Positions 7,591 through 15,380 of a stretch of DNA of 38,255 nucleotides are shown piece by piece. This DNA is from Oscillospiraceae bacterium (GTDB taxonomy: Bacteria > Bacillota > Clostridia > Oscillospirales > SIG530), in assembly GCA_015067075.1 (NCBI GenBank), contig SVND01000022.1, forward strand, positions 1 to 38,255. Reading direction: 5' to 3'. The stretch's first letter is position 1, and each line of letters starts with the position of its first letter. Both the position numbers and the translations under genes were made by a program. The notes under the pieces were generated by a model. That model was not told where the DNA came from and ran no database searches. It saw nothing but the letters and a program-made list of their open reading frames with translations.

Positions 7591-8775
7591 ATGGAAAAAG
7601 TACGTATTGGTGTTATCGGCGTAGGTAACATGGGCTATTGGCACATACAGTATCTGCACAAAAACGAAATAGAAAACGCAGAGCTTGCGGCAGTTTGCGA
7701 TATTAACCCCCAAAAGCTTGAAGCGGCACGCAACATCACACGCGCCGACCTTCCCTGCTTTGAAAGCGCAGAGGAGCTTATGAAATCAGGACTTTGCGAT
7801 GCTATCATCATCGCTGTTCCCCACTATCTCCATCCGCCTATGGCTATCGCCGCTTTTGAGCACGGCTTACACGTTCTTACAGAAAAGCCCGCAGGCGTTT
7901 ACACAAAGCAAGTTCGTGAAATGAACGAAGCTGCAGAGCGTTCAGGCAAGGTTTTCGGTATAATGTACAATCAGCGTACAACTCCCGTTTATCAGAAGAT
8001 GCGTGAAATGATCCAAAACGGCGAGCTCGGCGCAATCAAGCGTACAAACTGGATAATCACCAACTGGTATCGCACACAGGCTTACTATAACAGCGGAAGC
8101 TGGCGTGCATCCTGGGCAGGTGAAGGCGGCGGCGTTTTGCTTAACCAGTGTCCCCACAACCTCGACCTTTGGCAGTGGATCGCAGGCACGCCCAAGCGTG
8201 TTTTCGCAAAATGCGACTTTGGTAAGTATCACGATATCGAAGTTGAAGACGATGTTACAGCTATCGTTGAATATGAAAACGGCGCAACAGGCGTTTTCGT
8301 AACGACCACAGGCGACGCTCCCGGTACAAACAGATTTGAGATCTCAGGTGAAATGGGTAAGCTCATTTGCGAAGGCGGTAAGCTGGTATTTTACAAGAAC
8401 GAGATGAACGAGCGTGAATTCAACGCAACGACCACAAACGGGTTTTCTGCTCCTAAAACAACTCGCATCGAAATAGACGTTGAAAGCGGAAACGGCCCGC
8501 AGCACGCAGGCATTACTCAGGATTTCGTAAACGCTATACTCAGCGGCTCACCGCTCCTCGCTCCCGGTATTGAAGGTATCCGCGGTCTTTCCATCTCCAA
8601 CGCTATGCTTCTTTCCACATGGACAGGCGATTGGGTAGATATTCCCGTTGACGAGGAAAAATACCTCAGCGAGCTTGAAAAGCGCATAGCCACATCTCGC
8701 TATAAACCCGAGCAGGCTCCCGTAGGAACAAAGTTCTCAGGTGTTGATATGTCCAAGCACTTTGGCAAATTTTAA
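7591..8775 (+). CDS. Gfo/Idh/MocA family oxidoreductase
   Basis: 394 residues. The N-terminal Rossmann fold starts IGVIGVGNMGYWH, with the GxGxxG nucleotide loop. The family EKPAG motif follows near residue 97, and GGGVLLNQCPHNLDLWQWIAG carries the catalytic-region His. It probably oxidises a sugar hydroxyl to a ketone with NAD(P), or reduces the ketone at the end of the pathway. It is the last gene of the five-gene operon, 12 bp after the second isomerase, with AAGGAGTTGTTATT as ribosome site. A strong two-way terminator follows. Confidence 0.92.
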   Translation: MEKVRIGVIGVGNMGYWHIQYLHKNEIENAELAAVCDINPQKLEAARNITRADLPCFESAEELMKSGLCDAIIIAVPHYLHPPMAIAAFEHGLHVLTEKPAGVYTKQVREMNEAAERSGKVFGIMYNQRTTPVYQKMREMIQNGELGAIKRTNWIITNWYRTQAYYNSGSWRASWAGEGGGVLLNQCPHNLDLWQWIAGTPKRVFAKCDFGKYHDIEVEDDVTAIVEYENGATGVFVTTTGDAPGTNRFEISGEMGKLICEGGKLVFYKNEMNEREFNATTTNGFSAPKTTRIEIDVESGNGPQHAGITQDFVNAILSGSPLLAPGIEGIRGLSISNAMLLSTWTGDWVDIPVDEEKYLSELEKRIATSRYKPEQAPVGTKFSGVDMSKHFGKF

Positions 8776-8789
8776 TTGATAAAAACAGT

Positions 8790-8830
8790 AAAGGGTAATA
8801 GCCGCAAACGTGGTTATTACCCTTTTTCTT
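8790..8830. terminator. Bidirectional terminator between the catabolic operon and the XRE gene
   Basis: AAAGGGTAATAGCC (8790-8803) pairs with GGTTATTACCCTTT (8812-8825), with one G-T wobble and an 8-base loop. T-runs on both strands serve the two convergent units. The last bases overlap the end of the XRE gene. Confidence 0.85.
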
Positions 8831-9470
8831 ACCTATTTTTGTTTCTTTTTTTCAGTACCACCGCTAAAACTATTCCGCCTATCAGCATCGTTACACCGAT
8901 AACTATCATCACCGTAGATATTATATCAACAGGATTTATCACCTTAATGTCAAAGGCGATCTCTGATGGATTTACAGATGTTTGATTTCCAAAAGCATCA
9001 AAAATCACGTTGTAGCCAGGAAGCGTATGGCTTACTTTATGGGTAAACAGCATATTTGAAATAAACTTGGCAAGCAAGCCCATTCCCGTCGTTATTGCGC
9101 CTACAACGGCAAGATACACGCCTGTCAGCCAGCCGTATTTATTAAAAATATTTTTAATACCTTTTATCAGATTGTCCAACCACGATTCCTTTAAAGGCGC
9201 ACATTTCTCCTTCTTTTCTTCAGTTTTTTCTGCTTGTTTTTCCTCCTGCTTGACCTCGTGAGCCCCATCAGCTTCTTCATCCGAAAGCAAATGATCCGTC
9301 GTCGTATTAAATGTTTTTGCAAGCAAAACAAGATTGTTAAGGTCAGGCAGCGCCTCGCCCGTTTCCCATTTGCTTACTGCTTGGCGCGACACGTCAAGCT
9401 TCTCCGCTAGAGTTTCCTGAGACATACCTGCTTTTTTTCTATAAAACAATATTTTATCCTTTAAATTCAT
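8829..9470 (-). CDS. XRE-family regulator with C-terminal membrane domain
   Basis: 213 residues. The first ~60 are a helix-turn-helix (GMSQETLAEKLDVSRQAVSKWETG, then LPDLNNLVLLAKTFNTTTDHLL), the very common Clostridia XRE type. A Lys/Glu-rich linker (about 65-95) follows. Two hydrophobic segments come next (about 117-140, LTGVYLAVVGAITTGMGLLA, and about 186-207, ISTVMIVIGVTMLIGGIVLA), and the protein ends in basic residues. It is therefore probably a membrane-tethered repressor. It starts after GAAGGGAGAATAAT. Its targets are unknown; its own promoter or the nearby transporter are candidates. Confidence 0.88.
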   Translation of the reverse strand: MNLKDKILFYRKKAGMSQETLAEKLDVSRQAVSKWETGEALPDLNNLVLLAKTFNTTTDHLLSDEEADGAHEVKQEEKQAEKTEEKKEKCAPLKESWLDNLIKGIKNIFNKYGWLTGVYLAVVGAITTGMGLLAKFISNMLFTHKVSHTLPGYNVIFDAFGNQTSVNPSEIAFDIKVINPVDIISTVMIVIGVTMLIGGIVLAVVLKKRNKNR

Positions 9471-9496
9471 ATTATTCTCCCTTCATTTTTGAATAT

Positions 9497-9525
9497 ATTT
9501 TATCAAAAACGTCTCTGAAAAGCAA
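9497..9525 (-). promoter_or_regulatory. Sigma-A promoter of the XRE gene
   Basis: On the minus strand: TTGCTT (9520-9525), 17-bp spacer, TAAAAT (9497-9502). Confidence 0.6.
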
Positions 9526-9565
9526 GCAACTTCACCTTGAAAACGCCGCAACCAACAGTTGCATT

Positions 9566-10210
9566 TTATTTTTGTCGCTTTTCCTGTCTTTTTTCCATCT
9601 TACTCCAATGATAAAAGCCGTAAACATCATTGGCAAAAAACACAGTAAAGCAGATAACCATCGGCAGATAAGCTCTATCCTGCACCGTCGCCGCTATCCA
9701 AAGACCTATAAGCACCACATCGTTTGCCGCATATGCAAGCCCGTAATATCTGCTCCGCACGAGCGTAAGCGCCGATGCCACATAGCTTGTAAACACGGAA
9801 ACCGTGCTTAAAACAAGGCTTGCATTTCCAAGTGCACACAGGATAAAATAAAAAATCACAGTTATCACAGCGCCGCTTGCACCGATAATAAGTGCACGTT
9901 TTTTCGTAAGCCTTTTCACCTTTACCTCGGCGCTGTTCTCAAAGGGATTTTTCATCCACGATACCACTGCTACCACGGCAATGGGCGAGGACATACACAA
10001 ATACGTTATCATTTCGCCGTAATATTTAAAATAAAAGGATATTATCCCATAAAATACGGCGAAAACTACGGTCAAGATCTGTCCTATAACATAGCCCTTT
10101 GCCACAAATATCAGCGCCGTTACACCTATCAACGACGCCACAAGCGTCAGTATGTCCTTTTCTGCTTGCCACATAAACGACAGCGTGACAAGCACTGCAT
10201 TACCATCCAC
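9566..10210 (-). CDS. pnuC: PnuC family nicotinamide riboside-type transporter, 5' end frameshifted
   Basis: The readable frame gives 214 residues with several membrane segments and the PnuC core LIGVTALIFVAKGYVIGQ, followed by FYGIISFYFKYYGEMITYL. PnuC proteins carry nicotinamide riboside or related vitamin precursors by facilitated diffusion, driven by intracellular phosphorylation. The only in-frame start here is a GTG at 10210 with no good ribosome site. A well-placed GGAG and ATG lie upstream at 10257 in another frame, and the 17 residues from there (MKRKLIGKLSSFEIALW) look like a PnuC N-terminus. One extra G near 10204 would join the two frames. The gene is either a recent frameshift pseudogene, uses internal initiation, or carries a sequence error. 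The DUF/XRE neighbour downstream has its own promoter. Confidence 0.8.
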   Translation of the reverse strand: MDGNAVLVTLSFMWQAEKDILTLVASLIGVTALIFVAKGYVIGQILTVVFAVFYGIISFYFKYYGEMITYLCMSSPIAVVAVVSWMKNPFENSAEVKVKRLTKKRALIIGASGAVITVIFYFILCALGNASLVLSTVSVFTSYVASALTLVRSRYYGLAYAANDVVLIGLWIAATVQDRAYLPMVICFTVFFANDVYGFYHWSKMEKRQEKRQK

Positions 10211-10275
10211 AGCGCTATTTCAAAGCTCGACAGCTTTCCTATCAGCTTGCGCTTCATATTTTTACTCCTTTCAAC

Positions 10276-10332
10276 AAAAAAGCATTCGTAAATCACATCT
10301 TCAATGACCTAACGATGTGTTTGCGAATGCTT
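10276..10332 (-). terminator. Large hairpin with T-run between serA and pnuC
   Basis: On the minus strand, the 5' arm 10332-10314 pairs almost fully with 10299-10280 around a 14-base loop, followed by a run of T and then the pnuC ribosome site. It should end the serC-serA message, but its place directly before the pnuC GGAG also allows an attenuator role. Confidence 0.75.
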
Positions 10333-10371
10333 ATATTGCATTTCCTACCCGGTGGCAGTACTTTTATTCAG

Positions 10372-11529
10372 TTACTTAATAACTCTTACGCGGACTATTC
10401 CGTCGATAGCTTTGATGCTTGCGACAAGCTCATCGTTTGCGTCACCGTCGATGTCGAGCATTGTATATGCAACAGCCTGACGGGACTTGTTGACCATATT
10501 TTCGATGTTTATCTTCTTTTCGGATACAACAGCCATTATCTGACGGAGCATATCGGGAATATTTTTATGGATAATGCAAATACGAGTGTCGCCGGTTCTT
10601 GCGAGCTCTGCATTGGGGAAGTTAACGGAATTTTTGATGTTACCCGTTTCAAGGAAGGAAGACAGCTCACTGACAGCCATGTTTGCGCAGTTTTCTTCAG
10701 ACTCGTAAGTCGAAGCACCAAGGTGAGGAATGCAAACGCAGTTTTTCATTTTCAGCGTTGCTTCTGTCGGGAAGTCGCAAACGTAGGAAGCTATCTTGCC
10801 CGATTCCAAAGCCGCCGCCATATCAGCTTCATTTACAAGCTCACCACGAGCGAAATTGATAATACGTACGCCGTCCTTCATCATGGAGAACGCCTGTGCG
10901 TTAAGACTGCCCTTTGTTTCAGGTGTTGCAGGAACGTGGATGGAGATATAATCGCAGTTTTCATATATCTCTTCGATAGTCTTTGCCTTCTTTATGGTTC
11001 TGGAAAGGCTCCAAGCGGCGTCAACAGAGATGTACGGGTCATAACCGAGAACATCCATGCCGATATGATGAGCGGCGTTAGCCAAGGGACCGCCGATAGC
11101 GCCGAGACCGATTATACCAAGTGTTTTTCCCATAAGCTCAGGGCCTACAAACTGGCTCTTGCCCTTTTCAACCTGCTTTGCAACGTCTGTTTCAAGAGTT
11201 CTGGCCCAGTTGATACCGTCAACGATTTTACGGGATGCAAGCAAAAGTCCGCAAAGAGCAAGCTCTTTAACAGCGTTTGCATTAGCGCCGGGTGTATTGA
11301 AAACTACGATACCCTTTTCTGTGCAAGCATCAACGGGAATGTTGTTTACGCCTGCGCCTGCGCGAGCAATGCAAAGAAGAGATTCGGGCATTACCATATC
11401 GTGCATTGCGGCACTGCGGACAAGTACGCCGTCAGGTGCTTCGCACGCATCGGAAACAGTATAATTCTTTGCATCAAGATGGGCAAGTCCTTCTTTGGAA
11501 ATCTTATTTAAAGTGAGAATATTATACAT
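10372..11529 (-). CDS. serA: D-3-phosphoglycerate dehydrogenase
   Basis: 385 residues. It catalyses the first step of serine synthesis, 3-phosphoglycerate to 3-phosphohydroxypyruvate with NAD. The catalytic domain holds the Rossmann motif GIIGLGAIGGPLA, the substrate Arg in NFARGELVNE, and the catalytic His in IPHLGASTYESEE. The last ~65 residues (TRICIIHKNIPDMLRQIMAVV) form an ACT domain, the usual serine-feedback module. The start is preceded by AAGGAGTATATGAA. It lies 12 bp after serC in the same direction, so the two form a serCA operon. Confidence 0.96.
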   Translation of the reverse strand: MYNILTLNKISKEGLAHLDAKNYTVSDACEAPDGVLVRSAAMHDMVMPESLLCIARAGAGVNNIPVDACTEKGIVVFNTPGANANAVKELALCGLLLASRKIVDGINWARTLETDVAKQVEKGKSQFVGPELMGKTLGIIGLGAIGGPLANAAHHIGMDVLGYDPYISVDAAWSLSRTIKKAKTIEEIYENCDYISIHVPATPETKGSLNAQAFSMMKDGVRIINFARGELVNEADMAAALESGKIASYVCDFPTEATLKMKNCVCIPHLGASTYESEENCANMAVSELSSFLETGNIKNSVNFPNAELARTGDTRICIIHKNIPDMLRQIMAVVSEKKINIENMVNKSRQAVAYTMLDIDGDANDELVASIKAIDGIVRVRVIK

Positions 11530-11541
11530 TTCATATACTCC

Positions 11542-12627
11542 TTATTTTGCGTTTTCCGCTTCAAATTTCTTCATAAATTCAACAAGCTTCTCTACGCCTT
11601 CTGTGGGCATAGCGTTGTATATGCTTGCGCGCATACCGCCGACAGAGCGATGGCCCTTGATGTTTACAAAACCTGCCGCGGCAGCTTCCTTGCAGAACTT
11701 ATCGTCAAGCTCCTTGTCGCCTGTAACGAATGTTACGTTCATCATGGAACGGCAATCCTTGCGAATGGGATTTGAGAAAAGCTTGCTTTCATCAATAAAA
11801 TCATAAAGCATCTTGGCTTTATTTTCATTTATCTTCTTCATCTCGGAAAGTCCGCCTATTTCCTCGATCCAATCGAGAACGAGACCGAGCATATAGATGC
11901 AGTAGCAAGGTGGTGTGTTATACATGGAATCGTTTTCTGCCATTGTGCTATACTTAAGCATTGTGGGTGTACCTGCAAGAGTTTCTCCGATAAGATCCTC
12001 TCGAACGATAACGACGGTAAGACCTGCAGGTGCCATATTCTTCTGTGCGCCTGCATAGATAACGCCGTACTTCGTTACGTCAACGGGCTCGGAAAGGATG
12101 CAGGAGGACATATCGGCAACGAGCGGTACGTCGCCTGTTTCGGGAATGTAGTTGAATTTTGAACCGAAAATAGTGTTGTTAAAGCAAATATGGACGTAGT
12201 CTGCATCAGCATTGAGCTTAAGCTCATCCTGAGAAGGAATATATGTAAAGTTAGCTTCCTTAGAGGATGCGGCAATGCTTGCCTCGCCGTATATCATAGC
12301 TTCCTTCTGCGCTTTGCCTGAAAACTGACCTGTTACGATATAGTCAGCCTTCTTATTCTTTGTCATAAGGTTCATGGGTACTGCCGCAAACTGTGTGGAT
12401 GCGCCGCCCTGAACGAAAAGAACCTTATAATTGTCGGGAATGTTCATTACCTTGCGAAGCTTTTCCTGAACGGAAACGATTATGGCATCATATACCTTTG
12501 AGCGATGGCTCATTTCCAAAACAGACTGACCGCTTCCTTCATATGAAAGCATTTCCGCCTGTGCACGCTCCAAAACGGGGAGCGGAAGCATGGAGGGACC
12601 TGCTGAAAAATTGTAAACTCTGTTCAT
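11542..12627 (-). CDS. serC: Phosphoserine aminotransferase
   Basis: 361 residues from the ATG at 12627. A TTG further upstream is in frame but touches the GGAG, so the ATG (MNRVYNFSAGPSMLP) is chosen. It is a PLP fold-type I enzyme that converts phosphohydroxypyruvate and glutamate to phosphoserine. FVQGGASTQFA binds PLP phosphate, and the Lys in YAGAQKNMAPAG forms the Schiff base. It is first in the serC-serA operon, behind a consensus promoter whose -10 box lies inside a perfect palindrome. Confidence 0.96.
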   Translation of the reverse strand: MNRVYNFSAGPSMLPLPVLERAQAEMLSYEGSGQSVLEMSHRSKVYDAIIVSVQEKLRKVMNIPDNYKVLFVQGGASTQFAAVPMNLMTKNKKADYIVTGQFSGKAQKEAMIYGEASIAASSKEANFTYIPSQDELKLNADADYVHICFNNTIFGSKFNYIPETGDVPLVADMSSCILSEPVDVTKYGVIYAGAQKNMAPAGLTVVIVREDLIGETLAGTPTMLKYSTMAENDSMYNTPPCYCIYMLGLVLDWIEEIGGLSEMKKINENKAKMLYDFIDESKLFSNPIRKDCRSMMNVTFVTGDKELDDKFCKEAAAAGFVNIKGHRSVGGMRASIYNAMPTEGVEKLVEFMKKFEAENAK

Positions 12628-12683
12628 TTTATGCAACTCCTTTTTTCCGCAAAGGCGGAAATATTATATTCTGCTTTGAATCA

Positions 12684-12710
12684 TTTTCATTCCTTTTAAC
12701 AGAATGAAAA
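12684..12710 (-). promoter_or_regulatory. Inverted repeat in the serC leader
   Basis: TTTTCATTC (12684-12692) and GAATGAAAA (12702-12710) are perfect 9-bp arms with a 9-bp spacer, at the expected start of the serC transcript. It could be an mRNA hairpin or an operator half. Confidence 0.5.
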
Positions 12711-12733
12711 GTTTGTTAATAGTATAACAAACT
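12710..12733. promoter_or_regulatory. Palindromic candidate operator over the serC -10 box
   Basis: AGTTTGTTA (12710-12718), 6-bp spacer, TAACAAACT (12725-12733). The perfect 9-bp dyad includes the -10 hexamer, a position typical of a repressor site. Confidence 0.6.
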
Positions 12734-12749
12734 ATAACGGTTATGTCAA
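12721..12749 (-). promoter_or_regulatory. Sigma-A promoter of serC-serA
   Basis: On the minus strand: TTGACA (12744-12749), 17-bp spacer, TATACT (12721-12726). The -35 box lies 15 bp past the nfnB stop codon. Confidence 0.88.
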
Positions 12750-12763
12750 GAGCTATTTTACTA

Positions 12764-14155
12764 TTATTGCTTTTCAGATATATATTTATCAATAGCCGCC
12801 GCCGCATTTTTACCTGCGCCCATGGCGAGGATAACCGTTGCCGCACCTGTTACGGCATCGCCGCCTGCATAAACACCTTCGCGGGAGGTAAGTCCTGTCT
12901 CCTCCTCCGTTATGATGCAGCCGCGCTTGTTTGTCTCAAGACCCTTTGTCGTGTCACGGATAAGGGGGTTGGGAGATGTGCCGATAGCCATGATGACGCA
13001 GTCAACGTCAAGCACGTGCTCACTGCCTTCGATAACGATAGGCTTGCGGCGACCCGATGCGTCGGGCTCACCAAGCTCCATCTTGACACACTTCATGCCT
13101 GCAACAAACTTCTTCTCATCGCCGATTATCTCAACTGGATTTGTAAGCGTATTGAAGATGATATCCTCTTCCTTGGCGTGCTCAACCTCTTCACGTCTTG
13201 CAGGCATTTCATCCTCGGAACGGCGGTATACGATATATACCTTCTCAGCGCCAAGACGCTTTGCACAGCGAGCCGCGTCCATTGCAACATTTCCGCCGCC
13301 GCATACTGCCACACGTTTGGGACGCATAACGGGAGTATCGGAATCTTCCTTGTATGCTTTCATAAGGTTGATTCTTGTGAGGAACTCGTTTGCTGAGTAA
13401 ACACCCTTGAGGTTTTCGCCGGGTATCTTCATAAAGCTGGGAAGACCTGCGCCCGAACCGATAAATACGGCCTCATAGCCCTCGTCAAACAGCTCGTCAA
13501 CGGAGAGAGTCTTACCGATAACGGTATTGGTGTTTATCTCAACACCCATCGCCTTAAGTCCGTCAACTTCCTTCTGAACGATAGCCTTGGGAAGTCTGAA
13601 CTCGGGAATACCGTAAACCAAAACGCCGCCTGCGATATGAAGAGCTTCAAAAACAGTTACCTCGTAGCCTTTTTTGGCAAGGTCACCTGCACAGGTAAGT
13701 CCTGACGGACCTGCACCGATGACAGCTACCTTATGACCGTTTGATGCGGGCTTTTCTGCTTCACCCTTGCTGTTTGCCATGTGCCAATCAGCAACAAATC
13801 TTTCAAGTCTGCCGATAGCAACGGGCTCACCCTTTATGCCGCGAACACATTTGCTTTCGCACTGAGTTTCCTGCGGACACACACGGCCGCAAACTGCGGG
13901 CAAGGAGCTGCTGAGGCTGATTATTTGATATGCACCCTCGAAATCGCCTTCCCTTACCTTTGCGATAAAGTCGGGAATAGCTACTTTTACAGGACAGCCT
14001 GCAACGCAGGGACGTGTTTTACAATTAAGGCATCTGTTTGCCTCATCTATCGCCTGTTCAGGCGTATAGCCAAGTGCAACCTCGGAAAAGTTTTTATTTC
14101 TTATCTGAGGATCCTGCACAGGCATGGGATTTTTATTTAAAGACATATTAGGCAT
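12764..14155 (-). CDS. nfnB: NADPH-binding subunit of electron-bifurcating transhydrogenase NfnAB (GltD-like)
   Basis: 463 residues, in the family shared by glutamate synthase small subunit and NfnB. The N-terminal region carries the Cys for iron-sulfur clusters (CLNCKTRPCVAGCP and CGRVCPQETQCESKC). The FAD motif is VIGAGPSGLTCAGDLA and the NADPH motif VCGGGNVAMDAARCA. There is no glutamate synthase large subunit nearby. The gene directly upstream is nfnA, 3 bp away, so this is best read as NfnB, which couples NADH, NADPH and ferredoxin. The start is the ATG at 14155, after AAGGAGATATGACCT; a second ATG three codons in is possible. Confidence 0.9.
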   Translation of the reverse strand: MPNMSLNKNPMPVQDPQIRNKNFSEVALGYTPEQAIDEANRCLNCKTRPCVAGCPVKVAIPDFIAKVREGDFEGAYQIISLSSSLPAVCGRVCPQETQCESKCVRGIKGEPVAIGRLERFVADWHMANSKGEAEKPASNGHKVAVIGAGPSGLTCAGDLAKKGYEVTVFEALHIAGGVLVYGIPEFRLPKAIVQKEVDGLKAMGVEINTNTVIGKTLSVDELFDEGYEAVFIGSGAGLPSFMKIPGENLKGVYSANEFLTRINLMKAYKEDSDTPVMRPKRVAVCGGGNVAMDAARCAKRLGAEKVYIVYRRSEDEMPARREEVEHAKEEDIIFNTLTNPVEIIGDEKKFVAGMKCVKMELGEPDASGRRKPIVIEGSEHVLDVDCVIMAIGTSPNPLIRDTTKGLETNKRGCIITEEETGLTSREGVYAGGDAVTGAATVILAMGAGKNAAAAIDKYISEKQ

Positions 14156-14158
14156 AGG

Positions 14159-14998
14159 TCATATCTCCTTATTAAGCAGGTTGCAAGTATCTTCATACTT
14201 ATGGCGCTCAAAATCGCCGTACATACGGTTACGCTCCATCATCTCATCAAAATCGACAAGATGTCCGTCAAAGTCAGGACCGTCAACGCAGGCAAACTTC
14301 GTTTCTCCGCCGACAGTAAGTCTACAGCCGCCGCACATTCCCGTTCCGTCAACCATGATCGGGTTCATACTTACAACAGTCTTAATTCCATATTCCTTCG
14401 TAAGCTTGCAAACGAACTTCATCATTATCAGCGGTCCGATAGCAATGACCTCGTCATACTGCTCGCCGCTTTCTATAAGAGCCTTCAGCGCATCTGTTAC
14501 AAGCCCCTTCGTGCCGTAAGAGCCGTCGTCCGTAACAAGAACGAGCTTTGATGTGCTTGCTTTGAATTCATCCTCAAGGATAACGAGATCCTTATTTCTG
14601 AAGCCGACTATTGCATGAACCTCACAGCCAAGCTCATGGAGCTTTTTTGCCGTGGGATAAGCGATGGCGCATCCAACGCCGCCACCGATAACGGCAACCT
14701 TTTTAAGTCCTTCCGTTTCGGAAGCTCTGCCCAAAGGACCGACGAAATCGTGAATATATCCGCCTTCTTCAACAGCATCCAGCTTTTTCGTCGTTGAACC
14801 GACAAGCTGATAAATTATAGTTACAGTTCCGTTTTCACGGTCAAAATCGGCAACGGTAAGCGGAATACGCTCGCCGTTTTCATCGACACGCAAAATTATG
14901 AACTGACCCGGCTCTGCCTTTTTTGCAACAAGCGGCGCTTTGATCTTCATCATCGTAACAGTCGGGTTGAGCCGCTTTTTTTCACATACCTGAAACAC
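14159..14998 (-). CDS. nfnA: Ferredoxin-NADP reductase-like subunit of NfnAB
   Basis: The start is set at the GTG at 14998, eight bases after GGAGG, giving 279 residues beginning MFQVCEKKRLNPTVTMMKIK, the usual NfnA start. An in-frame ATG-less extension upstream lacks a ribosome site. FAD-binding FNR-like domain first (KAEPGQFIILRV), then the NAD-binding domain (VAVIGGGVGCAIAYP). The C-terminal MCGGCRLTV, with CVDGPDFDG, binds a [2Fe-2S] cluster. With NfnB it forms the cytoplasmic complex that reversibly couples NADPH oxidation to NADH and ferredoxin. The close relative is the dihydroorotate dehydrogenase electron-transfer subunit (PyrK), but no pyrD is near. Confidence 0.9.
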   Translation of the reverse strand: MFQVCEKKRLNPTVTMMKIKAPLVAKKAEPGQFIILRVDENGERIPLTVADFDRENGTVTIIYQLVGSTTKKLDAVEEGGYIHDFVGPLGRASETEGLKKVAVIGGGVGCAIAYPTAKKLHELGCEVHAIVGFRNKDLVILEDEFKASTSKLVLVTDDGSYGTKGLVTDALKALIESGEQYDEVIAIGPLIMMKFVCKLTKEYGIKTVVSMNPIMVDGTGMCGGCRLTVGGETKFACVDGPDFDGHLVDFDEMMERNRMYGDFERHKYEDTCNLLNKEI

Positions 14999-15080
14999 TT
15001 TGTTTTCCTCCAAACCAAAAATATATGATCGCGTTCGCATAAATCATGCGCCGCAGGTCAAAATCAAAATATAATAATAT

Positions 15081-15109
15081 ATTATAATACAATTATTCCC
15101 GCTTTGCAA
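15081..15109 (-). promoter_or_regulatory. Sigma-A promoter of nfnA-nfnB
   Basis: On the minus strand: TTGCAA (15104-15109), 17-bp spacer, TATAAT (15081-15086). Confidence 0.75.
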
Positions 15110-15316
15110 GTAAAATCGTAATTTTTTTTAATTTTATTATTTTTATGTGCACGTCCTATTAAATTTTACTCCTCTTAATCTCCTTTGTCAATAGCATTAG
15201 GTGTACAATTCCTCCCTTCTTTTAATTTTTACTTACAATATATCCGTTTTTTCTCTGTTTTTTTACTTTTGTCTTCAAAATTGACGATAAAACTCCCAAT
15301 TTGCTATTGATTTTTT

Positions 15317-15344
15317 TTGCACTTAGGTGTAAACTATATATAAT
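15317..15344 (+). promoter_or_regulatory. Probable promoter of the cotH-like gene
   Basis: TTGCAC (15317-15322), 16-bp spacer, TATAAT (15339-15344), then GGAGATATAAAG before the ATG at 15381. Confidence 0.6.
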
Positions 15345-15380
15345 AACAGATGACCATTCTATTTTTTTGGAGATATAAAG

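Larger units (their letters stand above)
15041..15380. other. Divergent intergenic region between nfnA and the cotH-like gene
   Basis: A/T-rich DNA holding the two facing-away promoters annotated separately. A short dyad (CGCAT...ATGCG, about 15038-15052) lies in the nfnA leader. TTAGGTGTA occurs twice, at about 15198 and 15324, the second within the cotH-like promoter. No gene is seen. Confidence 0.6.

Noticed and set aside
10258-10371. Known NAD or thiamine riboswitch before pnuC
   Set aside because: The space is too short and no conserved aptamer core could be recognised; only hairpins are seen.
10315-11511. Open plus-strand frame of 398 codons over serA
   Set aside because: Antisense shadow of serA with no ribosome site and a Cys-rich, domain-free product.
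12764-14155. Glutamate synthase small subunit
   Set aside because: No large subunit is nearby and the partner gene is a clear nfnA, so NfnB fits better.
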